Assembly: GCA_026395615.1 (NCBI GenBank)
Contig: JAPLYH010000003.1
Span: 1-8,576, forward strand
Reading direction: 5' to 3'
Source: Candidatus Parcubacteria bacterium
GTDB taxonomy: Bacteria > Patescibacteriota > Minisyncoccia > Minisyncoccales > PEYH01
Length of the DNA: 8,576 nucleotides
Shown one piece after another: positions 1 through 5,800 of this stretch (the stretch's first letter is position 1; each line of letters starts with the position of its first letter). The translations under genes and the position numbers were made by a program. The notes beneath the pieces are model-generated. The model was not told where the DNA came from. It was given only the letters and a program-made list of their open reading frames with translations, and ran no database searches.

Positions 1-9
1 AATAAAATT

Positions 10-741
10 ATGTTAACAAAAGAAGCAATTATAGAAGAGATTAGAAAATATGCTAAAGAGAATTGTGGCAAGACCCCAAGTGAAAAAATTTTTTATGAAC
101 ACGTGGGAATTGGAATATATGATTTGAAAAAAAATGGTTGGGCTAATTATGGTGAGCTTGTTTCGGAGGCAGGATTAACCCCTAATACATTTGACAATAC
201 GCAATATAGCCGTGAGCAACTATGTGAGATGTTTATTGAGGTTATTCGTGAAAAAGGAAAGTGGCCAACCAGAGGCATATTAGATGTTAAACATCATAAT
301 GAGGTTAGTTTTCCTGATTCGTCAACTTTTTACAAAAAACTAGGTTTAAAAATTGATCTTGCAAAGGCTATACTTGCATTTATTAAAGATAAACAAGAAT
401 ACAACGATATTATAGAAGTATGCAATTTGACCATGGGAGAGGTTGAAGATCAGGACGAATTTCTTGAAGATGGAGATGTAACTAGTGGTTTTGTTTATTT
501 GGGTAAGCAACACGGAGACTATAAAATTGGTAAAGCAAAAGATGCAAATCGTCGGCGCGACGATATCACTCTTCTTGGATCTGAACCATTTAATTTAATA
601 CATGAGATAAAAACGGATGATATGGATGGCCTTGAAAAATATTGGCATAATAGATTTAAATCAAAATGGAAAAGAGGCGAATGGTTTAATTTAAATTCTG
701 TAGACGTTAAAGCATTTAAACGTTGGCGAAAAATATATTAA
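10..741 (+). CDS. GIY-YIG (Mug113/T5orf172-like) nuclease with two homing-endonuclease-associated repeats
   Basis: Probably a DNA-binding protein with a GIY-YIG nuclease-type domain; its target is unknown. The C-terminal domain (about residues 158-243) shows the two hallmark strands as GFVYL (160-164) and YKIG (171-174), an arginine cluster NRRR just after them, a candidate metal-binding glutamate in LEKYWH (E209), and GEWF (223-226), a pattern typical of the Mug113/T5orf172 branch. The N-terminal half holds two copies of a roughly 50-residue module (about 5-58 and 67-118). Each has a helix, a G-K-x-P turn (GKTPS, GKWPT), and a closing segment such as WANYGELVSEAGL, resembling the homing-endonuclease-associated repeat that precedes HNH or GIY-YIG domains. 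The ATG at 10 has only nine bases upstream, so no ribosome site can be judged. The gene converges on comF and is probably not part of the pilus unit. It could be a free-standing homing-type gene or a housekeeping nuclease. The fold is well supported; the role is not. Confidence 0.85.
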   Translation: MLTKEAIIEEIRKYAKENCGKTPSEKIFYEHVGIGIYDLKKNGWANYGELVSEAGLTPNTFDNTQYSREQLCEMFIEVIREKGKWPTRGILDVKHHNEVSFPDSSTFYKKLGLKIDLAKAILAFIKDKQEYNDIIEVCNLTMGEVEDQDEFLEDGDVTSGFVYLGKQHGDYKIGKAKDANRRRDDITLLGSEPFNLIHEIKTDDMDGLEKYWHNRFKSKWKRGEWFNLNSVDVKAFKRWRKIY

Positions 742-746
742 ATCTA

Positions 747-775
747 CTCCTTACCGAGATATCTCTTTTTAGGAG
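747..775 (+). terminator. Possible weak terminator after the nuclease gene
   Basis: Five bases after the stop codon, CTCCT (747-751) can pair with AGGAG (771-775). Between them lie the perfect palindrome GAGATATCTC (756-765) and five T residues (766-770). The order palindrome then T-run resembles an intrinsic terminator for the upstream gene, but the palindrome alone forms a poor hairpin (three pairs and a four-base loop) and the T-run lies inside the outer stem. This is a weak call. Confidence 0.2.
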
Positions 776-783
776 AAGCAGAA

Positions 784-824
784 AAGCCGATTTTCCCCTA
801 GGGGTCTCAGTTCTAGACCGGCTT
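784..824 (-). terminator. Nested inverted repeat, probable comF terminator
   Basis: AAGCCG (784-789) is the reverse complement of CGGCTT (819-824). Inside lie GGTCT (803-807) pairing with AGACC (815-819) around a seven-base loop, and the perfect palindrome CCCCTAGGGG (795-804). Read on the minus strand, the element starts about 15 bases after the comF stop and its last arm runs into CGGCTTTTC, a short U-tract, which suits an intrinsic terminator. On the plus strand no T-run follows. The arrangement is more elaborate than a plain terminator hairpin because the inner palindrome competes with the inner stem. The inverted repeats are certain; the terminator role is inferred. Confidence 0.45.
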
Positions 825-838
825 ACACCGCCAATAAT

Positions 839-1177
839 TTAATCTCTGGCAACGACTGCGCACCAAACACTTTGGGCGCAGTTTTGCTTTAATATCTTAC
901 TGCATTCTTCCATTGTTGAGCCAGTTGTGAAAACATCATCAACTAACAAGATATTTTTGTCTTTTATAATATCTTTTAACAATGGATTTATCTCAAAAGC
1001 ATTGATAATATTTTTTTTGCGTTCATCTTTTGAAAGTTCGGCTTGAGGAGGAGTATTTTTTGTTTTAATAATTAAATCTTTGATAAAATTTAACCCAAAT
1101 TCTTCGAACAAATGTTTGACAATTTCTTCTGATTGGTTGAATCCTCTGTTTTTCAATTTTTTTTTATGAATAGGCAA
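839..1177 (-). CDS. comF: ComF family protein, C-terminal fragment (phosphoribosyltransferase domain)
   Basis: This is the C-terminal half of ComF, a phosphoribosyltransferase-like cytoplasmic protein linked to natural competence. The fragment begins with the family segment LPIHKKKLKNRGFNQSEE, corresponding to the usual PVPLHxxRxxxRGFNQ. It then has TPPQAELSKDERKKNI and the PRPP-binding loop ILLVDDVFTTGSTMEEC (about residues 76-92), and ends in VVARD, as ComF proteins do. The only start in this frame is a TTG at 1177 placed inside a conserved motif, and the frame is open upstream for only about 12 more codons, so this is not a natural gene start. It lies in the +1 frame relative to the upstream comF fragment and overlaps its end by 14 bases. 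Best read as the second part of one gene broken by an indel, either real or an assembly error. Identity is secure; whether any full protein is made is doubtful. Confidence 0.85.
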   Translation of the reverse strand: MPIHKKKLKNRGFNQSEEIVKHLFEEFGLNFIKDLIIKTKNTPPQAELSKDERKKNIINAFEINPLLKDIIKDKNILLVDDVFTTGSTMEECSKILKQNCAQSVWCAVVARD

Positions 1178-1493
1178 ATAATTGGTTTGATAACACTGTT
1201 TGATTGTCCAATAATTTAAAGTGGGCTATAATTAAATCAGCTAATGGGCGAGTTAATTCTTTAATGCGAGCATATTTGCAAGAATGAATTATTGATTTAA
1301 CGAGTTTGTCTTTATAGGCGGTAGCGTAATGCAGTCCATCAAGATAAAGGAATTTTTCACAGGAAATATCCCGGAAAATCTCAATCAAAGCGAAGCAATC
1401 ATCACAAAGGCACTTGCCTAATTTTCCGCAATTCACGCACTTTTTAGGCCAAAGAATATCCAAAATAGTTTCTTTGAAGGTTTTCCACATCAT
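1164..1493 (-). CDS. comF: ComF family protein, N-terminal fragment (zinc-finger part)
   Basis: This is the N-terminal part of the same comF gene. A hydrophobic start (ILDILWPKK) leads into a four-cysteine zinc-binding knuckle, C19-x2-C22-x7-C30-x2-C33. Next come the ComF-typical segments YLDGLHYATAY, VKSIIHSCKY and KELTRPLADLIIAHF. The frame then runs into unrelated residues (NQLFAYS) and a TAA exactly where the PVPLH segment of the family should begin; that segment continues in the other frame. Many ComF proteins carry a second Cys-x2-Cys cluster after the first, but here a lone C45 is followed directly by EKFLYLDG, so this protein may be shorter there. The ATG at 1493 is followed by a second ATG at 1490, and neither has a clear Shine-Dalgarno site. 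The gene is divergent from the pilus operon, consistent with a DNA-uptake theme. Confidence 0.85.
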   Translation of the reverse strand: MMWKTFKETILDILWPKKCVNCGKLGKCLCDDCFALIEIFRDISCEKFLYLDGLHYATAYKDKLVKSIIHSCKYARIKELTRPLADLIIAHFKLLDNQTVLSNQLFAYS

Positions 1494-1553
1494 TTTAAGG
1501 AAAAGATAGTAAAAAAAACAAATCAGGGGTAAAATAAATTAATCGCAATTAAC

Positions 1554-1562
1554 ATTATATCA
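1554..1562 (-). promoter_or_regulatory. Extended -10 promoter element for comF
   Basis: On the minus strand the sequence reads TGATATAAT, a perfect extended -10 element (TGnTATAAT). A transcript from it would start near 1547, about 55 bases before the comF ATG at 1493. No good -35 hexamer lies at the usual distance, which extended -10 promoters tolerate. The element sits only 11 bases in front of the divergent pilM start, so the whole 79-base gap (1494-1572) must serve both genes. No equally good promoter was found for pilM; the best plus-strand candidate is TAAAAT at 1530-1535. Confidence 0.4.
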
Positions 1563-1572
1563 CTTTACTAAG

Positions 1573-2055
1573 ATGGCGTTATTTTCTAAAAGTTTTTTGG
1601 GAATAGATGTAGGAACTTCATCTATCAAAGTAGTTGAACTGCAAAAGAGCAAAGGCATTAATTTGTCTAATTATGCTGTTTTGAGCGCTGATTATTTTGG
1701 CGAAGGAGATTTTCAAATGAGGGAAAGAGGAATGCTTTCTATTTCTGAAGATAATATTTCCGAAGCGCTAAAAGCGATGTTAAAAGAATCAGGAATAAAA
1801 ACCAAGCAAGCGTTTTTCTCTATTCCTGATTATGCGACGTTTTTTACCACATTTAATTTGCCCCCAATGTCTGCGGAAGAAATTCCAGAGGCGGTCAAAT
1901 ATGAGGCGCCCCGCCGGATACCGTTGCCCCTATCAGAAGTGATTCTTGATTGGCAGCTTATTAAAGGCGGGCCATCTGAAGACGGAAGAACTCCGTTAAG
2001 AATTTTATTGGTGGCAGTTCCAAAAGATGTTATTAATCAATATCAAACTGATTAG
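1573..2055 (+). CDS. pilM: Type IV pilus assembly protein PilM, N-terminal fragment
   Basis: This is the N-terminal half of PilM, the actin-like cytoplasmic protein that binds the PilN N-terminus and links the T4P alignment complex to its motor. The phosphate-1 loop LGIDVGTSSIKVVEL (residues 9-23) is intact. The rest also matches PilM: FFSIPDYATFFTTFNLP, EAVKYEAPRRIPLPLSEV, and the strand ILLVAVPKDVINQYQ. The frame then stops at TAG (2053-2055) after 160 residues; full PilM proteins are roughly 350. The second actin-like half continues in the +1 frame from 2027. A short conserved segment of about 20 residues that normally follows VPKDVINxY and ends in a RAL motif seems to be missing, so this looks like a small deletion and not a simple miscalled base. 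ATG at 1573 fits the usual MALF(S)K-type start; no Shine-Dalgarno site is visible. First gene of the pilus run. Confidence 0.88.
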   Translation: MALFSKSFLGIDVGTSSIKVVELQKSKGINLSNYAVLSADYFGEGDFQMRERGMLSISEDNISEALKAMLKESGIKTKQAFFSIPDYATFFTTFNLPPMSAEEIPEAVKYEAPRRIPLPLSEVILDWQLIKGGPSEDGRTPLRILLVAVPKDVINQYQTD

Positions 2056-2575
2056 GGCATTAGTTAAGTATCAAGACAAGAGCAATGTAATTTGTTTAGT
2101 TGATATAGGAGAGAGAAGCACTACTATAAATGTCGTGGCGCAGGGAATTTTGAAGGTATCTCATAGTTTTGATGTCGCCGGAGAAGATTTCACAAAGGCA
2201 TTTTCCGATTCTTTGCAAATTGATAACAGAAAAGCAGAAACAATTAAGAGAATGTACGGATTAACTGATAAAAATCCGGGTATTAAGGAAATTGTTAAGC
2301 CGGAAGCAGAGGCGATACTTAAAAAAATTCAAAATATTGCCGATGAATTATATTTAGAGGATAAAGAGAGAATCGGGAAAGTTATTCTATCAGGAGGAGG
2401 TTCAATGATTGCCGGTGGAGCTGATTACTTTTCCAAGCAGTTGGATTTGCCGGTGGAATTAGCAAATCCTTTAATAGATATTGCTTATCCGCCGACACTG
2501 GATGAGGCGTTGAAAAAAATCAGTTCTGGGTTTACAATAGCAGTAGGTATGGCTCTCCGTGGTTTTAATAAATAA
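2027..2575 (+). CDS. pilM: Type IV pilus assembly protein PilM, C-terminal fragment
   Basis: This is the C-terminal half of PilM. Homology begins at about LIRALVKY (residues 8-15). The second phosphate loop follows as CLVDIGERSTTINVV, then KVSHSFDVAGEDFTKAF, KAETIKRMYGL, and the nucleotide-base motif KVILSGGGSMIAGGADYF. It ends in AVGMALRG, the normal PilM C-terminus. The ATG at 2027 lies inside the upstream fragment (29-base overlap), and the first seven residues do not resemble PilM, so the start is probably not natural. If reinitiation happened there, a two-piece PilM split between its actin-like subdomains would result; I consider an indel (in the genome or the assembly) more likely. Thirteen bases separate it from pilN. 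Confidence 0.86.
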   Translation: MLLINIKLIRALVKYQDKSNVICLVDIGERSTTINVVAQGILKVSHSFDVAGEDFTKAFSDSLQIDNRKAETIKRMYGLTDKNPGIKEIVKPEAEAILKKIQNIADELYLEDKERIGKVILSGGGSMIAGGADYFSKQLDLPVELANPLIDIAYPPTLDEALKKISSGFTIAVGMALRGFNK

Positions 2576-2588
2576 TTTCTAGACTTAA

Positions 2589-3125
2589 ATGGTACAAGTA
2601 ATACCAAGAAAAACTGCTCAGCAAGGATCCTTTATAAAAAAGGTGCTTCCTTGGTTTTCTTTATTATTGATTGTTATAGTAGTGGGAGCATATTTTCTTC
2701 TTGATTATCAGGGTAAAAAGACAGAAAATCTTTTAAAAGAGAAAAAAGACGAGATAGCAAGAAGTCAAACCCCAGAGCAAACAGAGCTTCAACAGAGAGT
2801 TTTGGGTTTTCAGAAAAAAATAGATGATGTCATTTCATTATTAAAAGACAGGGAAAAGGTATCAGATTCTTTAAAATTTCTGGAAACATATGTTCATCCA
2901 AAAATTTATTTTAATCATTTAACTATAGATTTTGTGGGCAGAGCGCTTAATATTGATGGGTCGTCAAACGATTTTACAAGTTTAGGCCAACAAATTTTCG
3001 CCTTTCAACAAGACCCATTTATTAAAAACGTTGAATTATCAAGTGTTGGCTTATCAGATCAGGGAGATATAAGATTTTCGATCAAATTATTTTTACCCGA
3101 TAAGCCAAAAAGCGCAAGTAAATAA
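2589..3125 (+). CDS. pilN: Type IV pilus alignment protein PilN-like
   Basis: PilN-like inner-membrane protein that pairs with PilO in the T4P alignment complex and is tethered to PilM by its N-terminal tail. It has a short cytoplasmic tail beginning VQVIPRK, one membrane helix (about residues 19-38), a charged helical, coiled-coil-like stretch (41-90), and a small alpha/beta domain (about 95-175) with YFNHLTIDF and NVELSSVGLSDQG. At 178 residues it is near the usual PilN length. Sequence similarity in this family is low, so the call rests on topology and on the position between pilM and a PilO-like gene. No Shine-Dalgarno site precedes the ATG. It is followed by pilO after 8 bases, indicating co-transcription. 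Confidence 0.8.
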   Translation: MVQVIPRKTAQQGSFIKKVLPWFSLLLIVIVVGAYFLLDYQGKKTENLLKEKKDEIARSQTPEQTELQQRVLGFQKKIDDVISLLKDREKVSDSLKFLETYVHPKIYFNHLTIDFVGRALNIDGSSNDFTSLGQQIFAFQQDPFIKNVELSSVGLSDQGDIRFSIKLFLPDKPKSASK

Positions 3126-3133
3126 TAATTATA

Positions 3134-3658
3134 ATGAAATACGCCATTATCATCATTACTTCAAGCATAATAATTTCATTGGTTTTGGCTATTTTTTTAG
3201 TATGGCCAGAATATCGCGCCTTTAATGATGTTAATAAGCAATTAGCTCAAAAAATATTGCAATTGGAGAATCAAAATAAGTATATTCAATCATTAAAAAT
3301 AGCAGATGGTCAGTTAAAAGAGAAAGCAGAATTAGTGGAGAAAATCAATAGCGCTTTGCCTAACAAAGTAGATATTCCTTCCTTGCTTGAGTTTTTACAG
3401 GAAGCGTCAGTTTCGTCGGGAGTTAATTTGAACAAGATAAGTTGGGAAAACGTTTCTTCAGAGGAGAATAAAGAAATAATCAAAAAGCATTATTTTAGCG
3501 CTGAAATCACCGGCTCTTATTTTGCTTTGAAGAACTTTTTGTTCGCAGTTGAGACAAGCGCTCGTTTGATAAATATCGAGCAATTGAACCTTGCTACTTC
3601 ATCCGGAAAGAATCAACCGATGACAATTGTAATCAGGGCAAGGGTTAATTCTTACTAA
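3134..3658 (+). CDS. pilO: Type IV pilus alignment protein PilO-like
   Basis: PilO-like bitopic membrane protein, expected to form heterodimers with PilN on the outer face of the membrane. It has a very short N-terminus, one membrane helix (about residues 3-24), then WPEYRAF and a coiled-coil-like helix (30-65). The LPNKVDIPSLLEFLQEAS segment is typical of PilO, where a proline-marked turn leads into the ferredoxin-like domain. Within that domain, GVNLNKISW, the strand HYFSAEITGSYFALKNFLFAVE and the closing beta strand MTIVIRARV fit the fold. 174 residues is normal for short PilO forms. Upstream bases are a pure A/T tract with no Shine-Dalgarno site. Confidence 0.8.
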   Translation: MKYAIIIITSSIIISLVLAIFLVWPEYRAFNDVNKQLAQKILQLENQNKYIQSLKIADGQLKEKAELVEKINSALPNKVDIPSLLEFLQEASVSSGVNLNKISWENVSSEENKEIIKKHYFSAEITGSYFALKNFLFAVETSARLINIEQLNLATSSGKNQPMTIVIRARVNSY

Positions 3659-3678
3659 AAAATAAATATTAGATTATT

Positions 3679-3966
3679 ATGGCAATAGTATTTTACGAAA
3701 AAAAGAAAAAAGAGATTTATATAGGAGTAGGAGGATTATTATTAATCTTAATATTAGTTTTTGTTTTAATTAAAATTAAAGGAGGCGGTTTTATATCTCA
3801 AGAACCAATAACAGCAAATATAGAAGTGAAAGAGGTTAAAATTGATTTTCAAAAGATAGAAGAGGAAGTTTGGAACAATTTTCAGTTATTTAATCCGATT
3901 TCTCCTCCTTCAGAGGGTGTGGGCAGAGATAATCCTTTCGCTCCTTTGCCTCAAACAACAAAGTGA
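3679..3966 (+). CDS. Small single-pass membrane protein at the pilP position, with GRDNPF motif
   Basis: A 95-residue protein with a lysine-rich cytoplasmic end (EKKKKE), one membrane helix (about residues 13-33), a charged linker, and a proline-rich tail containing GRDNPFAPLP (82-91). A G-R-x-N-P-F motif near a proline-rich region recurs in PilP-like and other T4P proteins. There is no lipobox and no folded PilP beta domain, and it is about half the size of classic PilP. Its location directly after pilO and before pilB suggests it takes the PilP place in the alignment complex of a cell without an outer-membrane secretin, which is an inference. Ends in TGA. Expression as part of the operon is likely, with a 20-base gap after pilO. 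Confidence 0.75.
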   Translation: MAIVFYEKKKKEIYIGVGGLLLILILVFVLIKIKGGGFISQEPITANIEVKEVKIDFQKIEEEVWNNFQLFNPISPPSEGVGRDNPFAPLPQTTK

Positions 3967-4002
3967 ATGTCATTGTAGATAAATTTTTGTTTAGCCTTTT
4001 AT

Positions 4003-4023
4003 AACCCACTCTCGCAGGTGGTT
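4003..4023 (+). promoter_or_regulatory. Small hairpin covering the only SD-like site, upstream of pilB
   Basis: AACCCAC (4003-4009) can pair with GTGGTT (4018-4023) with one bulged C, giving about six base pairs around an eight-base loop. The 3' arm contains most of AGGTGG (4016-4021), the best Shine-Dalgarno-like sequence in the pilus operon, ending 10 bases before the pilB ATG. The 65-base gap here is the largest inside the operon. A role in tuning pilB translation, or weak attenuation, is possible, but the stem is short and no T-run follows. Confidence 0.25.
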
Positions 4024-4031
4024 CTATTATA

Positions 4032-5765
4032 ATGAACTTAATAGATCAATTATTAAAACAAAAAGTCATTGATAAGAAAACAGCAGATTCTTTAGTAAAG
4101 GATGCTGAGGATTCTAGCCAGACCATAGAAGAGATTATATTAGCGAAGCAGATTTTTCCAGAAGATAGATTATTTCAAATCAAAAGCGAGGCCTTGAATA
4201 TTCCCTTAAAAAATGTTGTTGCCCAAGACGTTCCTGTTGAGATATTAGAGCTGATACCGCAGGATTCTGCTGAACATTATAAAATGGTGCCTATAGAGAA
4301 ACGACAGAATATGCTTGAGGTAGCAATGGTATATCCGGAGGATTTAAAGGCCCAAGAGGCATTAAATTTTTTAGCCAGAAAAAGAGGTTTTAATTATAGG
4401 GTTAGCTTAATTACTTTAAGTGGATTTCAGGATTTTTTAAAAAAGTATCAAAATCTTGGGAGAGAAGTTAAAACAGCTCTTCAGGAATTGGAAAAACAAC
4501 TTCAGCCGGGTGGCAGGCAAGAATCGCCTTCTAAAGGAGCGGACCAAGTGGCTCAAAAAAAGAGCGAGGCGCCTATTAGCAAGACGGTAGCTGTTATTTT
4601 AAAGCATGCAGTAGAGGGTAAGGCATCAGACATTCATATAGAGCCAATGTCTGATAGAAGCAGAGTAAGGTTTAGATTAGACGGTGTTTTGCATTCTAGC
4701 TTGTTTCTCCCTATAGAAGTCCACCCGTCTATAGTGGCTCGTATTAAGATTATTTCTAAGTTAAAAATAGATGAAACAAGAATTCCTCAAGACGGCAGAT
4801 TTTCTGTTAATATAGATAATCAGAATATTGATTTCAGGGTTTCTACATTTCCAACAACTCTCGGAGAAAAAGTAGTGATGAGAGTTCTTAATCCGGATTT
4901 AAGGGTTTCTACGTTTGAAGAATTAGGAATTACAGGTAGAAATTTGGAAATATTAAAAAGAGCAGTAGCCAAACCATACGGGATGATTTTATCAACTGGA
5001 CCTACTGGCTCTGGAAAAACAACTACTCTTTATGTTGTTTTGGATTCTGTTAATAAAGAAGGAGTTAATATTATCACACTGGAAGACCCTGTAGAATATT
5101 TTATTGCCGGAGTCAGTCAGTCGCAAATAAAACCTGAAATTGGTTATACTTTTGCTACTGGCTTGAGGCACGTTTTAAGGCAGGACCCGGATATTATTAT
5201 GGTTGGAGAAATTAGAGATAACGAAACAGCAGAATTAGCCGTTCACGCAGCCCTTACCGGTCATTTGGTGCTTTCTACAATTCATACCAATGATTCCTTG
5301 GGAGCTATTCCTAGAATGATTGATTTAGGAGTAAGACCATTTCTGTTGCCTTCAAGTATAAACGCAATAATCGCCCAAAGATTGGTGAGAAAACTTTGCC
5401 CTAATTGTAGAAAAAAAATACTTGCCACGGGAAAGATTAAAGAGTTAATTTTAGAAGAAATGAATGGCTTACCCGATTGGGCAAAAGAGGATTACAAAAT
5501 TAGTGGAGGTAATATCCAAATTTGGGAGCCAGTTGGCTGTAATCAATGTGGGGAAAGCGGTTATGCGGGGAGAGTCGGCATATTTGAAATTTTAGAAATG
5601 ACTAAAGCGTTGGGAGACATTGTTATTTCAGAACCAAGTGAGAAAAAATTGCTTGTGGAAGCCCATAATCAGGGGATGATAAGCATGAGGCAGGACGGAA
5701 TATTAAAGGTTTTAAACGGAACAACTTCCATAGAAGAGGTGATGAGAAGCACATCAGAAGAGTAA
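4032..5765 (+). CDS. pilB: Type IV pilus extension ATPase PilB (GspE/PulE family)
   Basis: Hexameric cytoplasmic ATPase that powers pilin assembly through PilC. The order of domains is complete. An N-terminal T2SSE/MshE-type domain (about 1-140) is followed by a polar linker (145-180) and the PAS-like N2 domain starting at ASDIHIEP (198-205). The RecA-like motor has Walker A GPTGSGKTT (323-331, catalytic K329), Asp box TLEDPVEY (E351, D352), Walker B IIMVGEIRD (E393) and the His box HLVLSTIHTND. The C-terminal zinc module has all four cysteines, C456-P-N-C459 and C503-N-Q-C506, which separates PilB from PilT. 577 residues is a normal length. The ATG at 4032 has an SD-like AGGTGG ten bases upstream, unlike its neighbours. 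Confidence 0.97.
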   Translation: MNLIDQLLKQKVIDKKTADSLVKDAEDSSQTIEEIILAKQIFPEDRLFQIKSEALNIPLKNVVAQDVPVEILELIPQDSAEHYKMVPIEKRQNMLEVAMVYPEDLKAQEALNFLARKRGFNYRVSLITLSGFQDFLKKYQNLGREVKTALQELEKQLQPGGRQESPSKGADQVAQKKSEAPISKTVAVILKHAVEGKASDIHIEPMSDRSRVRFRLDGVLHSSLFLPIEVHPSIVARIKIISKLKIDETRIPQDGRFSVNIDNQNIDFRVSTFPTTLGEKVVMRVLNPDLRVSTFEELGITGRNLEILKRAVAKPYGMILSTGPTGSGKTTTLYVVLDSVNKEGVNIITLEDPVEYFIAGVSQSQIKPEIGYTFATGLRHVLRQDPDIIMVGEIRDNETAELAVHAALTGHLVLSTIHTNDSLGAIPRMIDLGVRPFLLPSSINAIIAQRLVRKLCPNCRKKILATGKIKELILEEMNGLPDWAKEDYKISGGNIQIWEPVGCNQCGESGYAGRVGIFEILEMTKALGDIVISEPSEKKLLVEAHNQGMISMRQDGILKVLNGTTSIEEVMRSTSEE

Positions 5766-5800
5766 GGGTTAATCATTAATTACTAATCATTGTCTTTAAA

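Noticed and set aside
795..838. tRNA-like 3' end (GTTCTAGACC ... CCGCCA)
   Set aside because: The stem GGTCT/AGACC does not place a TTC loop correctly and no matching acceptor, anticodon or D arm is found upstream.
2027..2060. Programmed +1 frameshift joining the pilM halves
   Set aside because: No known +1 stimulatory context is visible, and a shift would still leave a conserved segment of about 20 residues missing.
3964..3966. TGA read as glycine (alternative code of some CPR lineages)
   Set aside because: TGA appears only at natural gene ends (pilP-position gene and pilT) and never inside the conserved genes, so the standard bacterial code fits.
4028..4033. TATAAT in front of pilB as a -10 promoter
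   Set aside because: The hexamer overlaps the start codon, so a transcript from it would begin inside the gene; no -35 is placed correctly.
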